This document shows, in pieces, positions 13,901-26,790 of a stretch of DNA of 64,000 nt (position 1 is the stretch's first letter; each line of letters starts with the position of its first letter). The position numbers were made by a program, and so were the translations under genes. Source of the stretch: Torreya grandis (taxonomy: Eukaryota; Streptophyta; Pinopsida; Cupressales; Taxaceae); contig JARHVA010000223.1 in the NCBI GenBank assembly GCA_037957365.1, positions 2,847,501 through 2,911,500 on the forward strand, given 5' to 3'. The notes under the pieces were generated by a model. That model made no database searches and was not told the DNA's origin. It saw nothing but the letters and a program-made list of their open reading frames with translations.

Positions 13901-14839
13901 TTCTAGTGAAATTAAGAATGTAAAACATCATTAGTGGACTCATTATTTCTAAGATTTTAAACCTACATTCTAATATTATATGTTAAAATTGACTTTGTTT
14001 GAAAATGTAAATTAATCTTACACTTTTTTAGTGTCATTACCAAATTACACACAGTTAGTTTAACATTTGTTTAAATTTATGTTTAGTTGTAAACCATTGA
14101 AGTCTAAACTAATAAATATTATAATTATATTTCACTAAGTCATGTGTTAAACATAAATCAATCTTCTTGATACTTTAATAGTATTGTACAAATGATAATA
14201 ATAAATTAATCTCAATGGTACAATTCAATAATACAAAAACTAGGTACAACCCTATTAAATTAGCATTATCTATAAATACAATAAGGCACAATGTCATATA
14301 ATGAATATATTCATAGCCCTTACTATAAAATAAAACATAATACTACATCAAATTAAAATAATTTTATCAATCATTACTATATAAAAATAAGTTAATACAT
14401 CAAATATTCAATAGTTTCATGAGTAATTAACTCTTGAAATAGTCATGAGTATTCAGCTCCTGTTAATTATAGTAGACTATAACAAAGGATATAATCATTT
14501 AAAAAATTTACCTCCAACACATATTAGTGGTCCCTCTCACACCTCCTAATTAGCCCTTGATTTCATGAAGATGTAGATAATTATGATGCAAATGTTAATA
14601 AATAGTTAAGAACAATGTGAATGTACAATCATTATTACATGCATGAGTTATGCAGACCATGGGTACTTCTTTATATAATATGAAATAAAACATGCATGTA
14701 AACTAGAAACTAAAATAGACATATAATGTATACATCTATAACTTTACTTTGGCCAAAGCATTTTTATAGATATCAGTCTTCAAAATAAGTTAGGCATGAT
14801 CCACATCAACAATACTCTCTACTATATTATACAATCATT
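13901..14839. other. no gene seen
   Basis: AT-rich sequence between the gypsy gag remnant and the left end of an old copia-type element. By position it could be gypsy leader or LTR, but nothing in it proves this. Confidence 0.3.
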
Positions 14840-15089
14840 TGTTAGGAATTAGTCCACACATGGGTGCCTAGGTGTTATACATTAAAATATTATATAATCA
14901 AGTTATGTGGAAAAATAATAAGTGGAACAAATAATGTATAATGTAAGTGATTATTATGTGATTAATAATCACATTAGAATAGGAAATTTTTATGATTGTT
15001 AAGATATTAGAGAGATTTAAGAGATATAATGTGATATTTTGGGAGATAAGAAGATGATATTTGACTCCCTAAATGTAAGAGAACAATTA

Positions 15090-15167
<78 letters not shown>

Positions 15168-15260
15168 AGTTTATCTTCTTGTATAAAAGCTGAATTTAAA
15201 TTGATTTGTGTACTAAACATTAGGGATCTTCCTTTTTCCATATATGGGGTAAGACTTGCA
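14840..15260 (+). repeat. 5' LTR of the plus-strand copia-type element
   Basis: It aligns with 26803-27185, sharing ccacacatgggtgc, gtggaaaaataataagtg, gggagataagaagatga and tttttccatatatgggg. A tataaaag box at 15181-15188 lies about 75 bases before the LTR end and may be its TATA box. It is inflated by an AT run at 15094-15165. Confidence 0.9.
15094..15165. repeat. (TA)n microsatellite in the 5' LTR
   Basis: About 70 bases of uninterrupted TA. The partner LTR has only tatatat at this point (near 27085). The overlapping Tyr-Ile frames on both strands are artefacts of this run. Confidence 0.97.
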
Positions 15261-16151
15261 TCTGGTATTAGAGTAAGTTTCCTATGGACCTCTTAATTTT
15301 ACCTACATTCATTTTTTTATGCATCAAAATAGTTTAGTGTCTATGTAGTATATCCCATGTGAGAATGCAATTTTTATCTATCCACCTTACTTCCAAGATG
15401 ACAACAATTCACATTGTAGACCACATGAATTTTTTTTCATTCACCATTGATTTGCATCATCTTTTATTCTACCATCATGTTCATCCTTTCTACTATATTC
15501 ATGCCATCTTGTTCATAGTTTTCAAAATAAAATAAAATAAAAAAATTGTTTATATTTTTTTGTGCTTAGTATCTTTCTAGTTTCTAGAAACCATACACTA
15601 TCATACAATTCCTTGGTTGAGGGTTTGAATAGTTTTGAGGGGAAATTTTTTTCTAGTTTTTAGCTAAACCTAAGTTGTAAAAAAAAACTCATAAGGGTTT
15701 GATTTCTACATTTTAAAGCTTTGGTTCATTGACATTGATTTTTTTATTAGATATCTATTTTAGGATGTGTTTTTTCATTTGGATCTGATTTTGTACTTGC
15801 ATTTTGTTTGGTCATATGTTTGAAAATTAGTTTAAATTTTTGCATTAGATTCATTGAAATAAGAATCAATCTCTCAAAGTGAATAATTAATTTAAACCAC
15901 TTATCAATGTCAGTTTCCATCCTTTTTACTTTGGAAGTACACAACACTTTACACTCATAATTTTTGTGAGTTTATTGCAACATTATATCTCCTACAGATA
16001 GTGACTCCTCCCATTCTCACTTTAGCATTCAAATGGCTTATAATCTCCTTAGAAATAGGCTACATTCAAACCTCAATGTTTTGTAATAACTTACAGCTCA
16101 ATTTTGAGCTTCCTAATTGATTATTGAAAAAGATCATCTCACTTCATTTTT
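15261..16151 (+). other. left interior of the plus-strand copia-type element
   Basis: It starts with the primer site (15263-15273). The rest is AT-rich, with no recognisable gag. The 66-residue frame on the minus strand at 15747-15947 has no family features. Confidence 0.4.
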
Positions 16152-16885
16152 TGGTAGAAAATACAGAAAAAATGTGCAGGATCAAGTGGGTTATATAGGC
16201 AGCCTAAACACATGAATTACTAAGATCCTAACTAATCCTAAAGTTTTCATTAGAGTGATGGAAATTCACTAAAAACACATTCTAGAAACAAAAAAATAGG
16301 GTAGGCATAGGTGTATATAAAAATATAAAACATCATGTATTAAATTCACTTAAAAATACCTATTACAAAATGAATACAAAGAATAAAATAATATAGCTAG
16401 AGTTGTTCATGAAAACTCACAAAGAAACTCACTTTTATTTTCTACTTTCTTCTTCTATTGGTTGCTTATTTATCAATAGTCTACTACTATGTTCTTTAGT
16501 TTCTATTCACTCCCTACTACATATATCTCCTTACTTCCCTTACTTTCTACATTCTACTGCTACTCTGTTACTACTCTATTTTTTTTCTTGTCTTTTACAT
16601 AATTTATTATTGTGCATGAATAATATTCTTTTTATCTTCTTTAATAGATGTTGATATACCTATTATTATTGATGCATCTATTTTCTATTGTACACATATT
16701 GTTTATTTTTTTCCTTTTTTTTCCTTCTGATTGCTCTTCTCACTTACCACCATTTCCCCCCTAAAACTAAAATGGCTCCAAAATTTTCATTTTTCAAACT
16801 ACTACAATAAATTCTATTAGGTGGTTAAAGTTGTTGAGTGGAGTAAGGGAGGTAGGTAGGAAAATAATAAAATAATATTTTAACA
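16152..16885 (-). repeat. 3' LTR of the nested copia element
   Basis: It pairs with 25066-25795, with obvious but diverged similarity throughout. The 83-residue plus-strand frame at 16403-16654 is an LTR shadow, as are those at 25371-25730. Confidence 0.88.
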
Positions 16886-16894
16886 CTCCCCCTT
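16886..16894 (-). other. polypurine tract
   Basis: On the minus strand this reads gggggag-type purines directly before the tgttaaaat start of the 3' LTR, the normal site of plus-strand DNA priming. Confidence 0.75.
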
Positions 16895-17049
16895 ATTTTT
16901 GACCTTTCTACCATCATCTATAGAACTTTTATCAACATTTAAAATATCTTTATAACTTCTCTTCATTTTCCCAAATGCTTATGCACCTCTTTTATGCATG
17001 TCCATAGATTTGTTATTGAATTCCATAGCTCTATTGATGGATTTCATAT

Positions 17050-17345
17050 TTATAATGATAGAGACTATAGTTGTGCTATGGATTGAGTCTGAAGCTAGAT
17101 TCACTAAGTCTATAGTGGTGTTATGGAGTGAGTCTAAAGCTAGACTGGTAGAGTATATAGTTACCCTATTAGAGTTTGGAGCTAACCTTATGGAGTCTAG
17201 AGCTATGTTGTAAGTGTCCAAGGATGAACTATAGGAGTCTGGAGATGAACTATAAGAATCTAAAGCTAGACTATACGAGTTCAGAACAAGACTGTAAGAG
17301 TCTGGAGTTAGATTGTAAGAGCTCATAACTTTATAGTAGGACTCT
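17050..17345 (-). repeat. degenerate 21-bp tandem repeat encoding heptads (SYSLALD type)
   Basis: Between the end of pol and the 3' LTR, on the minus strand, lie units of seven codons such as SYNLTPD, SYSLVLN, SYSLALD, SYSSSPD, SYSSSLD and TYNIALD, followed by more degenerate ones (SIRLAPN). They sit in one open frame, 17356-16979 (125 residues, Met start). The unit at DNA level is about gagtctggagatgaactatag. No known gag, pol or env domain matches. It could be a minisatellite that happens to be open, or the remains of an extra small ORF. Confidence 0.75.
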
Positions 17346-17399
17346 GGATCTAGCATAAAACTTATAGGTCTAAATTTGTTACATTAATAACCCTTAACC

Positions 17400-20300
17400 T
17401 TCCTCTTAAGTGGATGAAAGTGTATTTTGATAATGGATTAGTAAAAATATTAGCTTTTTATTAATATGAGTTGTAAAAACTAAGCTTTATCACATGATCT
17501 TCAACTAACTCTCTAATGAAGTGAACATAATTGCAATGTGATTACTCCTACCATGAAAGATGAGGTTCTTTGACAACATTGTGGAGGATTTTTTTTTTTA
17601 AAAACCATAAAATCCCCTTTTTATTCCTCATGCAAATTTAAAGTATCCTTCTCAACCATATAGCTTGGCATGTTATTTCATTAGCTTCTATGTACTCTAA
17701 TTAAGCTATAGAAAGTGACACTCTGCATTATTTATTTGAATCCCAAGATATGGCTCCTAACCCAAGATGAAATACATACCCCAAAGTTCTCTTTCAGTCA
17801 TCAAGGCTATCTACCCAATCACTATCTATGTAACCCATAAGATGGGACTCATTTATTATTATATACAAAACTCTATAATCCCTTATTCCATTCACATACC
17901 TCAATATCCTCTTACTCACTTTCTAATTTGTCTCCTTTGGCATCTCCATAAATATAGATATGAGGTTGACTGCATACATGATGTTTGGCATAGTTGTAGT
18001 CAAATAAATTAAACTTCCCACTAAGTTCTTGTACTATGTGGGGTATACATTATTACTACAACCATCCTTGCACAATTGTAAACTTGTCTCAACTAGAGTA
18101 GATACTAGCTTATTGTCCAACATCTTAAACCTCTCCAAAATATCCTTTGCATACTTATATTAGCATATAAATATGTCACTATCTATTTTCTTGACTTCTA
18201 TCCCAATAAATTACTTCAATAAGCCTAAATCAATCATCTCAAATTCCTTCTTCAGAGCATTTTTAAACTCTTCTATAGACCGATTTACATTTCTAGTGAA
18301 TATTAGAACATCTACATACAAAACAATAATAAAAATACCTTCTTTGCATTCTTTGATGTATAGTGTGGGCTCACTAGCACTTTTGCTAAAGTTGTTTCTC
18401 AACAAGTAAGAGTCTATATAGTTATACCATGCTCTTGGGGCTTATTTGATCCCATACAATGCCTTGTTCAATTGATATACCTTATTCTCATAATTGAGAA
18501 TCTCATATCCAAGTGCCTATCCCATATAAACCTCTTCTTCTAGAACATCATTCAAAAAGGCTGACTTAACATCCATTTGATGCACCTTTCACTTGTGTTG
18601 AGAAGTAATAGCTATGATTGTCCTTACCATTTCTAGCCTTGTTACAAGTGAAATTGTCTCATTTTAATCATGTTTAAACCTTTTTTTATATCCCTTCACC
18701 ACTAGTATTATCTTATGCCTCTTTATCTTTCCTTTAGGAGTGGTTTTTGTCTTATACACCCACGTAAATCCTATGACCTCTTTTCCTTTTGGTAGGTCAA
18801 CTAACTCCCAAGTTTGATTTCTCTCTATGGCATGCATTTATTCATTCATTACCTCACATAAATTGTTGTCCTTAATTTCTTATTCAAATTAGATAAGATT
18901 AGCTGATAAAAAGATAACACAATTCATTATTTCATCTTTATTTTAATCATACCTTGACTACTCATAGATTTCTTGAAATCTTCTTATCCTTGCTAGATAT
19001 TGACTTGAGTTGGATGAGGATGATGTTGACTCCTGAATAACTCCTTGACATCCTTGATGGTTACTACCACTATATGAATTATCCTTTTGTGAAATAGGGA
19101 TCTAACTTGGTGTATGAGTGAATGTACCACCTGTTGTTTTAGTTTTAATAAAAGGTCCATTAGCCCTTGTTTACATTTTCTCTTCTTCTTGTATCTCTTC
19201 CCAAGCTTCATGCTCAATGAATTGAACACCCCAACTGATTATGATCTCTTTGGTGATGGTATTTTACAAGTTATAAGCCTTTGATTGATCACTATACCTT
19301 ATTAAAATTCACTTCTCACCTTTTTCATCTCATGATGTCCTTCTTTGCTTAAGCACATGTGCATATGGTACACATCTAAAGACTACACATCTAAACACTC
19401 TAAGGTGTTCTACACTTGTATTATAGTTTTTCCATGTTTCTTGAGGGATCATATCCATAACACTCTTTATTGGAAAAATATTCAACAAGTATACAAATGT
19501 TGTTATAGCCTCAGCCCAAAAATCATTAGGAAACCCCTTTGACTTTAACATGCTACATACCATAATTTATATGGTCTTATTATTCCTCTCGATCACACCA
19601 TTTTATTATGGTTTATAACTATCATTAAATTTCTTTTTGATTCCATGATCATTTAAAAAATTCATGAAATCATTAGAGATATACCCTCCCCCTCTATCTA
19701 TCCTCAAAATCTTGATGTAGTGGCCATTTTTCTTCTCCATCATGGCCTTAAATTACTTGAGGGTCTCAAATGCTTATGATTTGTTCTTTAAGAAATACAC
19801 CCATATCTTTTAGTTGAAATCATATATGAATGTCATGAATTAGACATTCATGGATAGGGAGGGGATCTTCATTAGGCCACACAAGTTTGAATGTATCAAC
19901 TCTAAATGAGCTCTAGCTCTTCATGATTTACCCATAGGAAATTCACTTCTATGTTGCTTCTCCAATATGAAACCTTCACACACTTTTTTTGGTTATTTTA
20001 TAAGGGGAAGACCTCTCACCATTTACTTCTTGTAAAGAAGGTTTATCCCTCTAAAGCTCAAATGCCCATACCTTAGATGCCAAAGAGTAGACTCATCTAC
20101 TATAGTTTTGAATTTTATTACAAGTTCATTTTGTACTCTCAATGGAAACATATGATTGATTGTCATCTTGACTACTATAACTTTTATATTTCATCCACTC
20201 CTATCAAATTTGATGCATTCTCATTCTCAAATTTGACCTTGTACCCCTTCTATATAAGCTACCCTATGATAATTAGGTTGTGCTTCAACCCAGTCACATA

Positions 20301-21480
20301 ATATACATCTTGAATTTGCCTTTTGTCACCTTCTTTAGTGAGGATATAAATTTTACCTTTACCCATGATAGGAACCTTCTCATTATTTCCCATATTTACC
20401 TTTGATTTGATTGTCTCATCAATGTGGTTGAACATCTCTTTGTTCCCAATCATGTGGTTGCTAAAACCACTATATAAGTACCATATATCTTTACCACTTT
20501 GCTTTGAAATGTTACATGTTGTGAATAAATTTCCACATTTATAATTCCTACTAGGTTTATCCTCTTGTGTGTGGGATAAATTTGAATTTTTCCTAGTCAT
20601 GTATACTCTTTACTTTTACACTCACTAGCATAGTGTCCATACCTCTTGAAATAATAACATTGGATGCTAGACTTCTCTAACCTTTATGTAGATCCTCCTA
20701 TATAAGTGTTGTTTCTCCTTATTCTTCCTCTTCAATGTGACTCTTGATGGTTATAACTTCCACATTCTTGACTGTTTAAAGTTCTTCCTCTTCCTCTATT
20801 ATTTCATCATTTCCCCTTCCTTTCACATTCAATTTGGTCTTAAATGCTTATCATGGGAGGAGGTGGTTGACCTACTCATCATTTATTCATGTGTTTTCAA
20901 GGAACCCATTATCTTATCCACCATCATTTGCCTCAAATAATTTGACTCTTCTATTTCAACCACTATAGGGTCAAATCTAATTGGAAGGTTCCTTAACACC
21001 TTCTCTATGATCTTATGATCTTTAAGGGTACTACCACATATATTCATTTAATTAACAATATTCATTGTCCCTATTAAAAATTCATTAATAGACTCATTAT
21101 CCTTCATTTTTAGGGTCTTAAATTCCCTTCTTGAGAGCTTAAACTTGACAAGTTTCACCTTATTAGTCCCTTTCTAGTCATTTTTCAAAATGTCTCATGC
21201 TTGTTTAGAATGGACATTTATTGCTATCCTAGGAAAGATTAAATTAGGTAGTTCCATTTGTATGTAGTTGAGTATTATCTTATTATCTTTCAATTCTTTC
21301 CTTTTTTATTTAGATAATGCATTAAAGGCTGATAGGTATGCAACCTCATTATACCCACCTTCAACCAACTCCCATAGCTCTTGAAAGGTGAATATTGCCT
21401 TCATCTTGATGCCTAATGCATCATAGTTATTTATATTAAATGTAGCAGTGGTTTCTATTAAAATAAAAATCACTGATAGG
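17400..21480 (-). pseudogene. Ty1/copia gag-pol polyprotein (gag, protease, integrase, RT, RNase H)
   Basis: Minus strand, high to low coordinates. Gag begins with the block NNYDALGIKMKAIFTFQELW (near 21380-21440) and has a zinc knuckle CYYFKRYGHYASEC (20630-20665; second Cys changed to Phe). Protease is WYLYSGFSNHM near 20470, where the catalytic Asp of DSG is Tyr. Integrase has WHLRYGHLSF near 20070, LRIDRGGGY near 19700 and NGVIERNN near 19595. RT spans NQTWELVDLPKGKE near 18800 to a catalytic box YVDV (near 18310) instead of YVDD. RNase H includes GYIDSDWVGSLDDRKRT near 17800. The domain order gag-PR-INT-RT-RH identifies copia. Several stops and frameshifts, plus the lost Asp residues, show it is inactive. 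Confidence 0.9.
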
Positions 21481-24400
21481 AGGGAGGGGGTGAATAAATA
21501 TTCAAAAACTTTCTTGTCAATTTCACTTAAGCAATCACAAACCATTCAAATAAGCATAAACACCTATCCACATAAGAATAAAACATAAGAATAAATTACA
21601 TATGTATGAAACCCTCAAGGGTAATAAAACCCATTGATATATATAAATAAACTATATTCCCATAATAAAAACACAAAATTTAGTGAAGTACCCACTTCAC
21701 ATGGAGCACCAACCTCAACTAGATAAGTACCAACTCAGCTAGGCTTTAGCAAGCACCAACTTGTAAGGAGGCATAAACCCCCTATATGACTTAACACCAA
21801 TTCAACCACCTAATTAATTTTATAACCTTCAAGACACCTTGTTTCTCAACCAAAAAATTATGACCACCTCTTCATCTCTTCACACTCTTAACCCTCTCAA
21901 ACTAACTTCTAGGTATCTTCACTCAATTAGGTCTCTTTAAGACTGATTAGGTCATATGACCTTGACCTTAATACACAAAACCTCTATTAAATCTTCATCA
22001 CTAATACTCTACAATCATTTTATGGTTTATAATATCTAATTATACTCAACAAAGTTCTATTTCGTTTGCTTTCTCACTTCACACACCAATAGGCCTAAAA
22101 TGGCCTTGTATTTATATAAGCCTCTTGTTTACATCCTTCTTGGTTGGACAAACACACTTACCCTCTTAGTTAGGACATGGAATAGGTACTATTAAATCTC
22201 ATAAACATGTATAGAATGTTCCTTGAGTCCCTTTATGTCTAACATACCTCAATTAGGCCTCATTTTATCTTTAGTTCTCATGGAGACCTAATTCCATTAG
22301 GTCTACTTTAGGACACGTTACACTTCACCTTCCTTGGCACACTTTAAAATTACACAAATCATAGAAACATATCATAAAATAATAAAATATACATATACTA
22401 AGCTCATCTAGGCTCCATAACATATTTCAAGTCCAATCATCATTTGAAACACACCATTTGTATTGTTTACAATTAGGCCTGTGCATACCCAAAAAGTTTA
22501 TCTTAAAATACTAAAGATAAAACACCAATTGGATTTTAAAAAATGGATATAAATAAAATATTCAAAAATATTATGAACTCAAGGTCATCATAAATTTAAT
22601 TATATAATTTAACTCAGGGTATACAGGTTTAAATTCTTCTCTGAAAAATGCTTATTTTGAACTACCAACTAGCCTCAAAACACAGTCATGTAAAATTGAA
22701 ATTATGATACCTAAAAACATAATAAAGGATTTAAAATTTATTAAAATAATAATAAAACATCCTTAAAAAAACCTCCAACAAAAATATCATAATCTCTAAT
22801 GGAAATTATTGGTCTTGTAGACCAATTTTTTGACCTTCTCTCTCACAAACCTCACTTAGCCAATCAAGCCATTTTGGATTCAACATTTTCACTAATTTTA
22901 ATGACTACCGAACCTTATAAAAATAATATATAGTACATAAAATGACAAAATATCAACACCATATAAATTATATACTTCAACTCAGGTCATAGAGTCTAAA
23001 ATTTGTCACTACAACTTGCTTACCTAGAACTGCCAGTTTACCTTAAAGTATGTCATGGTGATAATGACCTTGAATCACCTATATGACCATTTAAAGATAC
23101 TCTTGATGAATTTGGATCATCTTATGAGATAATTATATAATTATTATATATAAATATAACATGGTCAAATGTAAATATTGGTCTTGTAGACCAATCTCAT
23201 AACCTCACTATACATAAACCTCATTGAGCTAGACAAGTCAACTTGTGATCAAATTTTTTATATATAAAATGATCTCAAGAAAATTTATCCAATATAAGAA
23301 TGTTATAAAATAATTGAAAATTTTCTTAATTCATTTTTATTCATCCCTATTTCATGATAACACACCCTTAATCATCTTCTCACTTATGCCTAGGTTCCTC
23401 GCTATTTGTACCATTAGGCCTATTAGTGACAAGTTGTCTTAGATGACTAGTTTAGCACACTTAAGGGATATAAACTATCAATAAATCATAATTTAAATCA
23501 AATAAATTATAAACCTCATCCATCTAATTATTTTCATACTTTGACTTGGTTAAATCTAACTTCTATAGCAAATCTTTGAGAAATGTACACTTTCTTATAG
23601 GGTCTACTCACACACCTAATAACTCAATCACACCTAGAGGTGCCTGGGAGAGTTGAATACAAGATAAAATAGTTTATCTAGTCATTTTATACCATTATGG
23701 GCTATTTTGATCAACATCAGGTCATTGTTATGGTTTTAAAGAGGGTTAACACTATTTTTGGTGTTAATGATTATTCATAAAGGACTACCCCTTATTTACA
23801 AAATTAATGACTATATATCTTATCTAAGACCCTTTCCAATCTCTATTTAATATTTTAGGTTCCCATGTAGAGTTTACACATGCCAATGAACACCTGAAAG
23901 TCCTTCTTGGGTTTCCATGCCTTCATTATATGCACTCGAAAGACTTCAAAACCACTTTTCATGCCTCATCTTGCAAACCATCACCTCAAACCTTGTGAAC
24001 ATTATTTTAAAAACATATAATACCTATTTCCATGCTCATATTATCTTAAACATATTTAAATATGATCATAACCCCTCATTAGGCCACACTCTCTCTTTAC
24101 TCTCTACACTTTGACCTATAAATCACATTAGGCCTTGAAACTGACCTTCATGTCAAAAATCCTTAATATACATTGAAAATATATCATGATGCCTCTTTAG
24201 GCCAAGCAGGGTCTAGAAGTGGTCTAGTTTCATACTTGATCTATAGGTCCTACCCTATAGGCTCACCCTGATACTCTCATGAGTGATATAATGCCTCACA
24301 TAAATTTTAAATAAACCTTATACATCCTCTTATGCCTCTATGTATCCATCTCACCAAGACATCATTCTTAAACCATCTCATTAGGACTTTACATGCCATG

Positions 24401-25048
24401 ACTAATGCCATGACTAGGATTCTCAATCATTTAAAACTTGACAACTAACCTTGAAGCACTCCTTGATGATTTTACACATTTATAACATGATTTTAATTAT
24501 CTTCAAATATTTTCATACCTCTTCACATTCCTCTTCATTCTCACCATGTACATTCTCATGATATGACTATGCTTGTTATGAGTAGGATTCTCAAGATACC
24601 TTGTACTCAAGGAACAACACTCAAACTTGCTTAACTTATACTCACCAAAAAACATTCTCACACCACTATAATAATATTTTTTTGATAAATATTATCTATT
24701 TACTTCATGTAAACCTAGAGCCTCATAACCATGCTTCATTTCTTACTTGATCATCAAACCTCTTTCTGATAATATTAACAATCATCAAGTTGACCTGAAA
24801 CATGACATTAAACTTGACATCAACCAATAGAAGAATTATTACGTTACCTTCAAATTCTCTCTAAACATAGATACATTATGTTACATTTAAATTATATCAA
24901 AGACCACTCACCATACATCTTCACTAGATGCACCTTGATATCATTGACATCAACCTTGTCATCAATGACATCAATGAAAACATTTATCAATAGCTACCAT
25001 GAACTAGAATTGACTGATACCATGTATAAATGGTATTATAACCTATGG
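21481..25048. other. 3.5-kb non-coding block between copia primer site and gag
   Basis: No coding domain is visible. On the minus strand the end next to gag reads tttattcaccccctccctcc (21477-21505), the type of sequence that ends the 5' LTR of another copia element here (45575-45595). It therefore may be a second, longer 5' LTR belonging to the gag-pol itself. A 368-bp tandem duplication lies at 22540-23275. The frames at 23917-24114 and 24878-25111 look meaningless. Confidence 0.45.
22540..23275. repeat. two tandem copies of a ~368-bp unit
   Basis: Landmarks recur about 368 bases apart: aactcagg at about 22612 and 22980, and attggtct-tgt-agaccaat at 22808 and 23177, each followed by cacaaacctca/cataaacctca. 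The copies are well diverged. The hairpin has 8-bp perfect arms and a 3-base loop in both units. Confidence 0.7.
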
Positions 25049-25060
25049 GCTCTGATACCA
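25049..25060 (-). other. primer-binding site (initiator-Met tRNA type)
   Basis: The complement reads TGGTATCAGAGC, the standard plant copia primer site, six bases after the last CC A-type end of the 5' LTR. A second similar string, tggtatcag, occurs 30 bases further in (complement of 25015-25023). Confidence 0.9.
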
Positions 25061-25065
25061 TTTTT

Positions 25066-25795
25066 TGGCACAAAATATATAAAAATGTGCAATCCTAAGT
25101 GTGTTAAATAAGCATCCTAAACACATGAATTGCTAAGCTCTTAACTAATCTTGAAGCTTTTGGTAGAGTGATAGAAATGCACTAAAAACACATGCTAAAA
25201 ACAAAAAAAATATAGAAGGCATAGGTGTATAGAAAAAAAATAACTTCTTGTATTAAATTCACTTTAAAACATCTATTACAAACTAACTAAAAAACATAAA
25301 TTAATACAACTATAGCTATTCATGCAAACTCATTAAAAATTTCACTTTTATTTTTTACTTATTTTTTCTATTGGATGCTCAGTTCTCCATAGTCTACTAC
25401 TATGTTTTCCAAGTTCTATTCACTCCCTATTGCATCTATCTCCTTACTTCCCCTATTTTTTGTAGTCTTTTGTTACTTTGTTATTGCTCTATTTTGTTGC
25501 CTTATCTTCTACATGATTTGTTGTTGTGTATTAATAATATTATTTTTATCTTATACACTAGCTATTATTATACCTCTAAATACCATTATGTCTATTTTAT
25601 ACTACACACATATTGTTTGTATTTTTCCCTTTTTTATCCTTCTAGCTACTCTTCTCACCTACCACCATTTTCCCCTAAAACTGAAATAGATCCAATTCAA
25701 ATTTCAAACTATTGTAATAAATTTTGTTAGGTGGTTGTAGTTGTTGAGTGGAGAGAGGGAGGTGGGTAGGAAAAAAATAAAATACTATTTTAGCA
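25066..25795 (-). repeat. 5' LTR of the nested copia element
   Basis: Partner of 16152-16885. On the minus strand it starts tgctaaaatag and ends gtgcca, followed by A residues and the primer site. Confidence 0.88.
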
Positions 25796-26698
25796 TGATT
25801 AATTTTTGCATGATTCATGTAAGCCCTACTTAATACTATATCTCACCATGAACTTAACATTCAACCACCCTTACCTATAGGCATCTTCCCAATACTATCA
25901 TCCATTTTCATTTTACTCAAACTCATACTTGGGTAATCTCCATCCTCTTCCATCTTCCATTATCATTCTAAGATATTTTTCCATTATAATAGTTGTTTTG
26001 ATAAGCATGTCTTCTTTTATCCAATGTGGATTTTTAAACCTTATTCACCAAAATATTTCTCCAATATATATTTCTTGATGTTCAACATCATACCTCAATG
26101 GATAAAATCTCAATGCAATTACATCGATTTCACATGGTTTTGAAACAATCTATGGTTTTATGGATTTAGGTATTACAAGGTTTACCTTTTAGGTATTTGG
26201 TTTTTTTTTAGGTTTTATGTTAAGTTTATTTAGTTTGTAGTTTTAAATATTAGGTATAAAATATTTAGTTGTTATAATATTAATGTGTCATTAGTTTTCA
26301 TGTTTTTTCTTAAGATAATTTGACAAGTATCTTATATTATTAAAAAGTTTAATTTCTAATATAGATTATATTATAAATATCAATAAATTTTTCAAGATTA
26401 TATTTGTTTTAAGTTTTATATTATTTTAAAGTGAATAAGTTTATATATATTTCATTTATCTTTTAATATTATCAGGGTTTTTATGTCATATGGCCAATAT
26501 GGTAAGCTTTTAACAATCAATTAGTTTTAGTGGTTAGTCCTTTGTTGTTGTGCATTATCTTGAGTCAATAATTTTAAATAATCCTATGTTGGTAGGCAAA
26601 TATTTTATCAAATAAAATAATATATTCAATGTAATAAACATCCCCTCTTTGTAAAATCAAATGCATTATCGATTAAACTTGACATTTATTGAGTTAAA

Positions 26699-26743
26699 CG
26701 TGTGTGTGTGTGTGTGGGGTGGGGGGGGGTGGAGGGGGGTGCG
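26699..26743 (+). repeat. (GT)n plus long G-runs, potential G-quadruplex
   Basis: A (GT) dinucleotide run passes into ggggtgggggggg and then tggaggggggtg. Four or more runs of three or more G lie within 25 bases, which meets the usual quadruplex pattern. It lies about 50 bases upstream of the polypurine tract of the plus-strand element. In this AT-rich window it is the only such tract I saw. Confidence 0.85.
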
Positions 26744-26790
26744 AATACAAAGACATTTAGTCCATGTAGTTCCTCTCCCCATGTTCTTAC

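Larger units (their letters stand above)
16152..25795 (-). mobile_element. minus-strand copia LTR retrotransposon nested in the older element
   Basis: LTRs at 16152-16885 and 25066-25795 share, among others, ctaaacacatgaatt, aggcataggtgtat and ttctattcactccctac. On the minus strand the 5' LTR is followed by a perfect initiator-Met primer site TGGTATCAGAGC (complement of 25049-25060), and the 3' LTR is preceded by the purine tract aagggggag (complement of 16886-16894), so orientation is certain. The interior carries a copia gag-pol (17400-21480), a 21-bp repeat block (17050-17340) and 3.5 kb of non-coding DNA between primer site and gag. I see no convincing target duplication. Whether the gag-pol belongs to this LTR pair is discussed in the findings. 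Confidence 0.85.

Noticed and set aside
15017..15296. Open frames on both strands with long Tyr-Ile repeats
   Set aside because: They are translations of a (TA)n microsatellite inside an LTR.
16142..16151. Target duplication for the nested copia element
   Set aside because: Left flank (ttcat/ttttt) and right flank (tgatt) do not match convincingly at any plausible boundary.
16403..16654. 83-residue hydrophobic frame, possible membrane peptide
   Set aside because: It lies inside an LTR; the partner LTR (25371-25730) has a different set of frames, so no protein is conserved.
25371..25730. 119- and 95-residue Leu/Tyr-rich frames
   Set aside because: LTR sequence rich in T; overlapping frames with membrane-like composition are expected by base composition.
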